From assembly GCA_902470095.1 (NCBI GenBank), contig CABRFG010000033.1, forward strand, positions 1 to 25,880: a stretch of 25,880 bases of DNA, read 5' to 3'. Source of the DNA: an uncultured Collinsella sp. GTDB taxonomy: Bacteria; Actinomycetota; Coriobacteriia; Coriobacteriales; Coriobacteriaceae. Below, one piece after another: positions 24,781 to 25,880 of this stretch; positions within the stretch are counted from its first letter, which is position 1, and each line of letters begins with the position of its first letter. A program made the position numbers and the translations under genes. The notes under the pieces are model-generated. The model worked only from the letters and a program-made list of their open reading frames with translations. It was not told where the DNA came from and ran no database searches.

Positions 24781-24796
24781 TCAACCTTCAAGTTGA
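24781..24796. promoter_or_regulatory. Dyad shared with the ftsZ upstream region (copy 2)
   Basis: TCAACCTTCAAGTTGA has 7-base arms with one mismatched pair and a 2-base centre, and agrees with the copy at 10258-10273 in 14 of 16 positions. It lies about 244-259 bases upstream of the mraZ start. A second dyad, TCAAG-N5-CTTGA (24788-24802), overlaps it. Both copies precede the two key transcription start regions of the division cluster. Confidence 0.5.
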
Positions 24797-24896
24797 CCTT
24801 GAGGCGATTTTTACGTCCCTTTACATGCCGTTCACATCGCCCCCAAACTCCCCCACCCAAGGCACATGCGGCCCACCACCGCGACGCCAAGTGGCG

Positions 24897-24966
24897 AAAA
24901 ATGGGACGGGCCCCAGATTGCCCATGCGCGCGCAAAAGCACGCCGCGGCAATCTGGGGCCCGTCCC
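24897..24966 (-). terminator. Terminator of the Xer gene made of a perfect 20-bp inverted repeat
   Basis: The segment 24903-24922 is the exact inverse complement of 24947-24966, with a 24-base loop. On the - strand the stem is followed by ATTTTT (24897-24902). It starts 33 bases after the Xer stop codon, so it can act as a rho-independent terminator. A perfect 20-bp G+C-rich stem is longer than the other terminators here (9-13 bp), so it may instead be, or derive from, a repeated extragenic palindrome or small mobile element. Confidence 0.75.
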
Positions 24967-24999
24967 CAAATACCTATAAATATGCAGGTCAGCGATGTG

Positions 25000-25848
25000 T
25001 TAACGATGTGCCAGCGGGTGCGCCGCCAGATAGACCTCGGTCAGTTGCGTACGATCGACATGCGTGTAGACCTGCGTGATCGATATATCGGCATGTCCCA
25101 AGATCTCCTGTAGCACACGGAGGTCTGCGCCGCCCGCAAGCATATGGGTGGCAAAGGAGTGACGCAGCGTATGGGGATGGAGCCCCACCAGTCCCACCTG
25201 GCGCCCGTAGCGCTCACAGATGGCATGGATGCCCTGGCGCGACAGACGGCGGCCGTTCTTATTTAAAAAGACCGCCGAGGTCTCGGTTCCGCGGGCATGG
25301 GCCGCCAAGCGAGAACGCCCCTCAGTTACATAAAGCGCCAGAGCTCGCGCCGCGCTTCCCACCAGCGGGGACAGGCGTTCCTTCGAGCCCTTACCGCGAA
25401 CGAGCACAAAGCCATCGTCGATATGGATATCGCCCACATCGAGTCCCACCAACTCGCTCACACGCAAACCGCATCCATAGAGCACTTCCAAGATGGCATG
25501 GTCGCGCAAGCCCATCTCGCCCTCGGGGAAGTCTTGATCGAGCAGCGCCGAGACATCCTCCACCGATAGATACTCCGGCAAACGCTCAGCCTTTTTAGGC
25601 AGGCGCAACGCCGTCGTTGGATTTTGGGCCACAGCCCCATCGCGCACCAAAAAGGCATGCAGGCCCTTCACGGCCGCAATCGCACGCTCCACCGAGGCAT
25701 CGGAATAGCCCCCATCGCGACGGTCGGCGACAAAGCCCTCCACGACCTGACGAGTCACCTCTTCAAAAGACACAATACCCGCCCGCTCCAGATAGGCGCA
25801 GTACGTCGTCAGGTCACGACGATAGGCCGCAATCGTGTTGCGCGCCAA
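25000..25848 (-). CDS. Tyrosine recombinase of the XerC/XerD family, N-terminus truncated
   Basis: A chromosome-dimer-resolution type tyrosine recombinase. The visible frame gives 282 residues, starting at ARNTIAAYRRDL in the N-terminal SAM-like DNA-binding domain, about 15-20 residues into a normal Xer protein. All catalytic residues are present: R129 (GCGLRVSEL), lysine in RGKGSKERL (153/156), H226 and R229 (HPHTLRH), H252 (LGHADI) and the nucleophile Y261 (TQVYTHVD). It ends LAAHPLAHR. The TTG at 25848 is only the first start-like codon in frame; homologous sequence should continue upstream (GLARNT), but 25851-25880 repeats an internal segment in another frame and brings a stop. Xer subtype (C or D) cannot be fixed from this alone. 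A terminator follows. Confidence 0.88.
   Translation of the reverse strand: MARNTIAAYRRDLTTYCAYLERAGIVSFEEVTRQVVEGFVADRRDGGYSDASVERAIAAVKGLHAFLVRDGAVAQNPTTALRLPKKAERLPEYLSVEDVSALLDQDFPEGEMGLRDHAILEVLYGCGLRVSELVGLDVGDIHIDDGFVLVRGKGSKERLSPLVGSAARALALYVTEGRSRLAAHARGTETSAVFLNKNGRRLSRQGIHAICERYGRQVGLVGLHPHTLRHSFATHMLAGGADLRVLQEILGHADISITQVYTHVDRTQLTEVYLAAHPLAHR
25735..25764. repeat. Internal copy of a 30-base direct repeat
   Basis: These 30 bases, inside the Xer coding sequence (encoding roughly EEVTRQVVEG), are identical to 25851-25880, the last 30 bases of the window. This copy fits the reading frame and is the genuine one. Confidence 0.9.
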
Positions 25849-25850
25849 AC

Positions 25851-25880
25851 CCCTCCACGACCTGACGAGTCACCTCTTCA
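25851..25880. repeat. Terminal copy of a 30-base direct repeat, probable contig-end artefact
   Basis: An exact copy of 25735-25764 ends at the last base of the window. It is out of frame with the Xer gene, where codons for the usual N-terminus should stand, and introduces an in-frame TGA at 25873-25875 (read on the - strand). An exact repeat stopping at a sequence end is typical of assembly misjoining. Confidence 0.8.

Larger units (their letters stand above)
24538..24999. other. 462-base regulatory intergenic region between Xer gene and mraZ
   Basis: No gene is supported here; the frames open on either strand are of low complexity or are shadows. In - strand order from the Xer gene it holds a perfect 20-bp inverted repeat with a T-run (24897-24966), a dyad shared with ftsZ (24781-24796), a perfect 10+10 palindrome (24715-24738), two 17-base direct repeats (24706-24722 and 24682-24698), TGGGG boxes (24622-24668) and a short inverted repeat (24611-24627), and then the mraZ ribosome-binding site. 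A -10-like TATATG sits near 24682-24687, but no clear -35 accompanies it. This must contain the main dcw promoter, unless transcription comes through from the Xer gene. Confidence 0.6.

Noticed and set aside
24785..24805. SoxR/MerR-type operator resembling CCTCAAG...CTTGAGG
   Set aside because: The spacer between half-sites is 5 rather than the SoxR-type 4, the outer bases do not pair, and no properly spaced -35/-10 or MerR-family gene is nearby.
24678..24941. - strand open frame of 87 codons downstream of the Xer gene
   Set aside because: It begins inside the terminator hairpin and covers the operator-like repeats; the translated product has no recognisable domain.
24688..25113. + strand open frame of 141 codons between mraZ and the Xer gene
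   Set aside because: It spans the promoter-like repeats and the long inverted repeat and enters the Xer gene antisense; no ribosome-binding site or recognisable protein features.
25000..25848. Xer gene as a phage or integron integrase marking an island boundary
   Set aside because: The size, the compact catalytic domain and the terminal LAAHPLAHR are those of XerC/XerD, and it stands beside a conserved dcw cluster with no attachment site or phage genes.

Overview
The window is G+C-rich, gene-dense bacterial DNA that looks like a member of the Coriobacteriia (Actinomycetota), probably near Collinsella. This is inferred from protein style and gene order: FtsZ, SepF, a YggT-family protein and DivIVA are present, no FtsA or ZipA is seen, and the divisome proteins have long Arg/Lys/Pro-rich cytoplasmic tails. 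No taxonomic search was possible.

Layout. Only one supported gene is on the + strand: a small nitroreductase-family gene at 218-748, closed by its own terminator. Everything else is on the - strand, so it reads from high to low coordinates. From the right edge it begins with a 5'-truncated Xer tyrosine recombinase (25000-25848) and then a 462-base intergenic region rich in dyads and repeats. The division and cell wall (dcw) cluster follows: mraZ, rsmH, ftsL, ftsI, murF, mraY, murD, ftsW, murG, murC, murB, ftsQ, ftsZ. It ends in a strong terminator at 8991-9022. A second unit starts with pgeF, runs directly into a complete high-affinity phosphate uptake operon (pstS, pstC, pstA, pstB, phoU), and returns to division genes: yggS, sepF, a yggT-family gene, divIVA. 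It closes with a terminator at 857-884.

How the genes work together. MurB, MurC, MurD and MurF carry out most cytoplasmic steps of peptidoglycan precursor synthesis. MraY and MurG make lipid I and lipid II. FtsW and FtsI polymerise and cross-link at the septum. FtsQ and FtsL regulate the synthase, FtsZ builds the ring, SepF tethers it to the membrane, and DivIVA marks curved membrane or poles. MraZ and RsmH head the cluster as regulator and 16S rRNA methyltransferase. murE is absent from its usual place between ftsI and murF.

Most notable points. (1) The pst-phoU operon lies inside the usual pgeF-yggS-sepF block and is joined to pgeF by an ATGA overlap. (2) A near-identical 16-base dyad lies upstream of both mraZ and ftsZ. 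(3) The mraZ upstream region holds GTGTTTT repeats, a perfect 10+10 palindrome and candidate MraZ boxes. (4) A perfect 20-bp inverted repeat follows the Xer gene. (5) An exact 30-base duplication at the right edge breaks the Xer reading frame and looks like a contig-end artefact.
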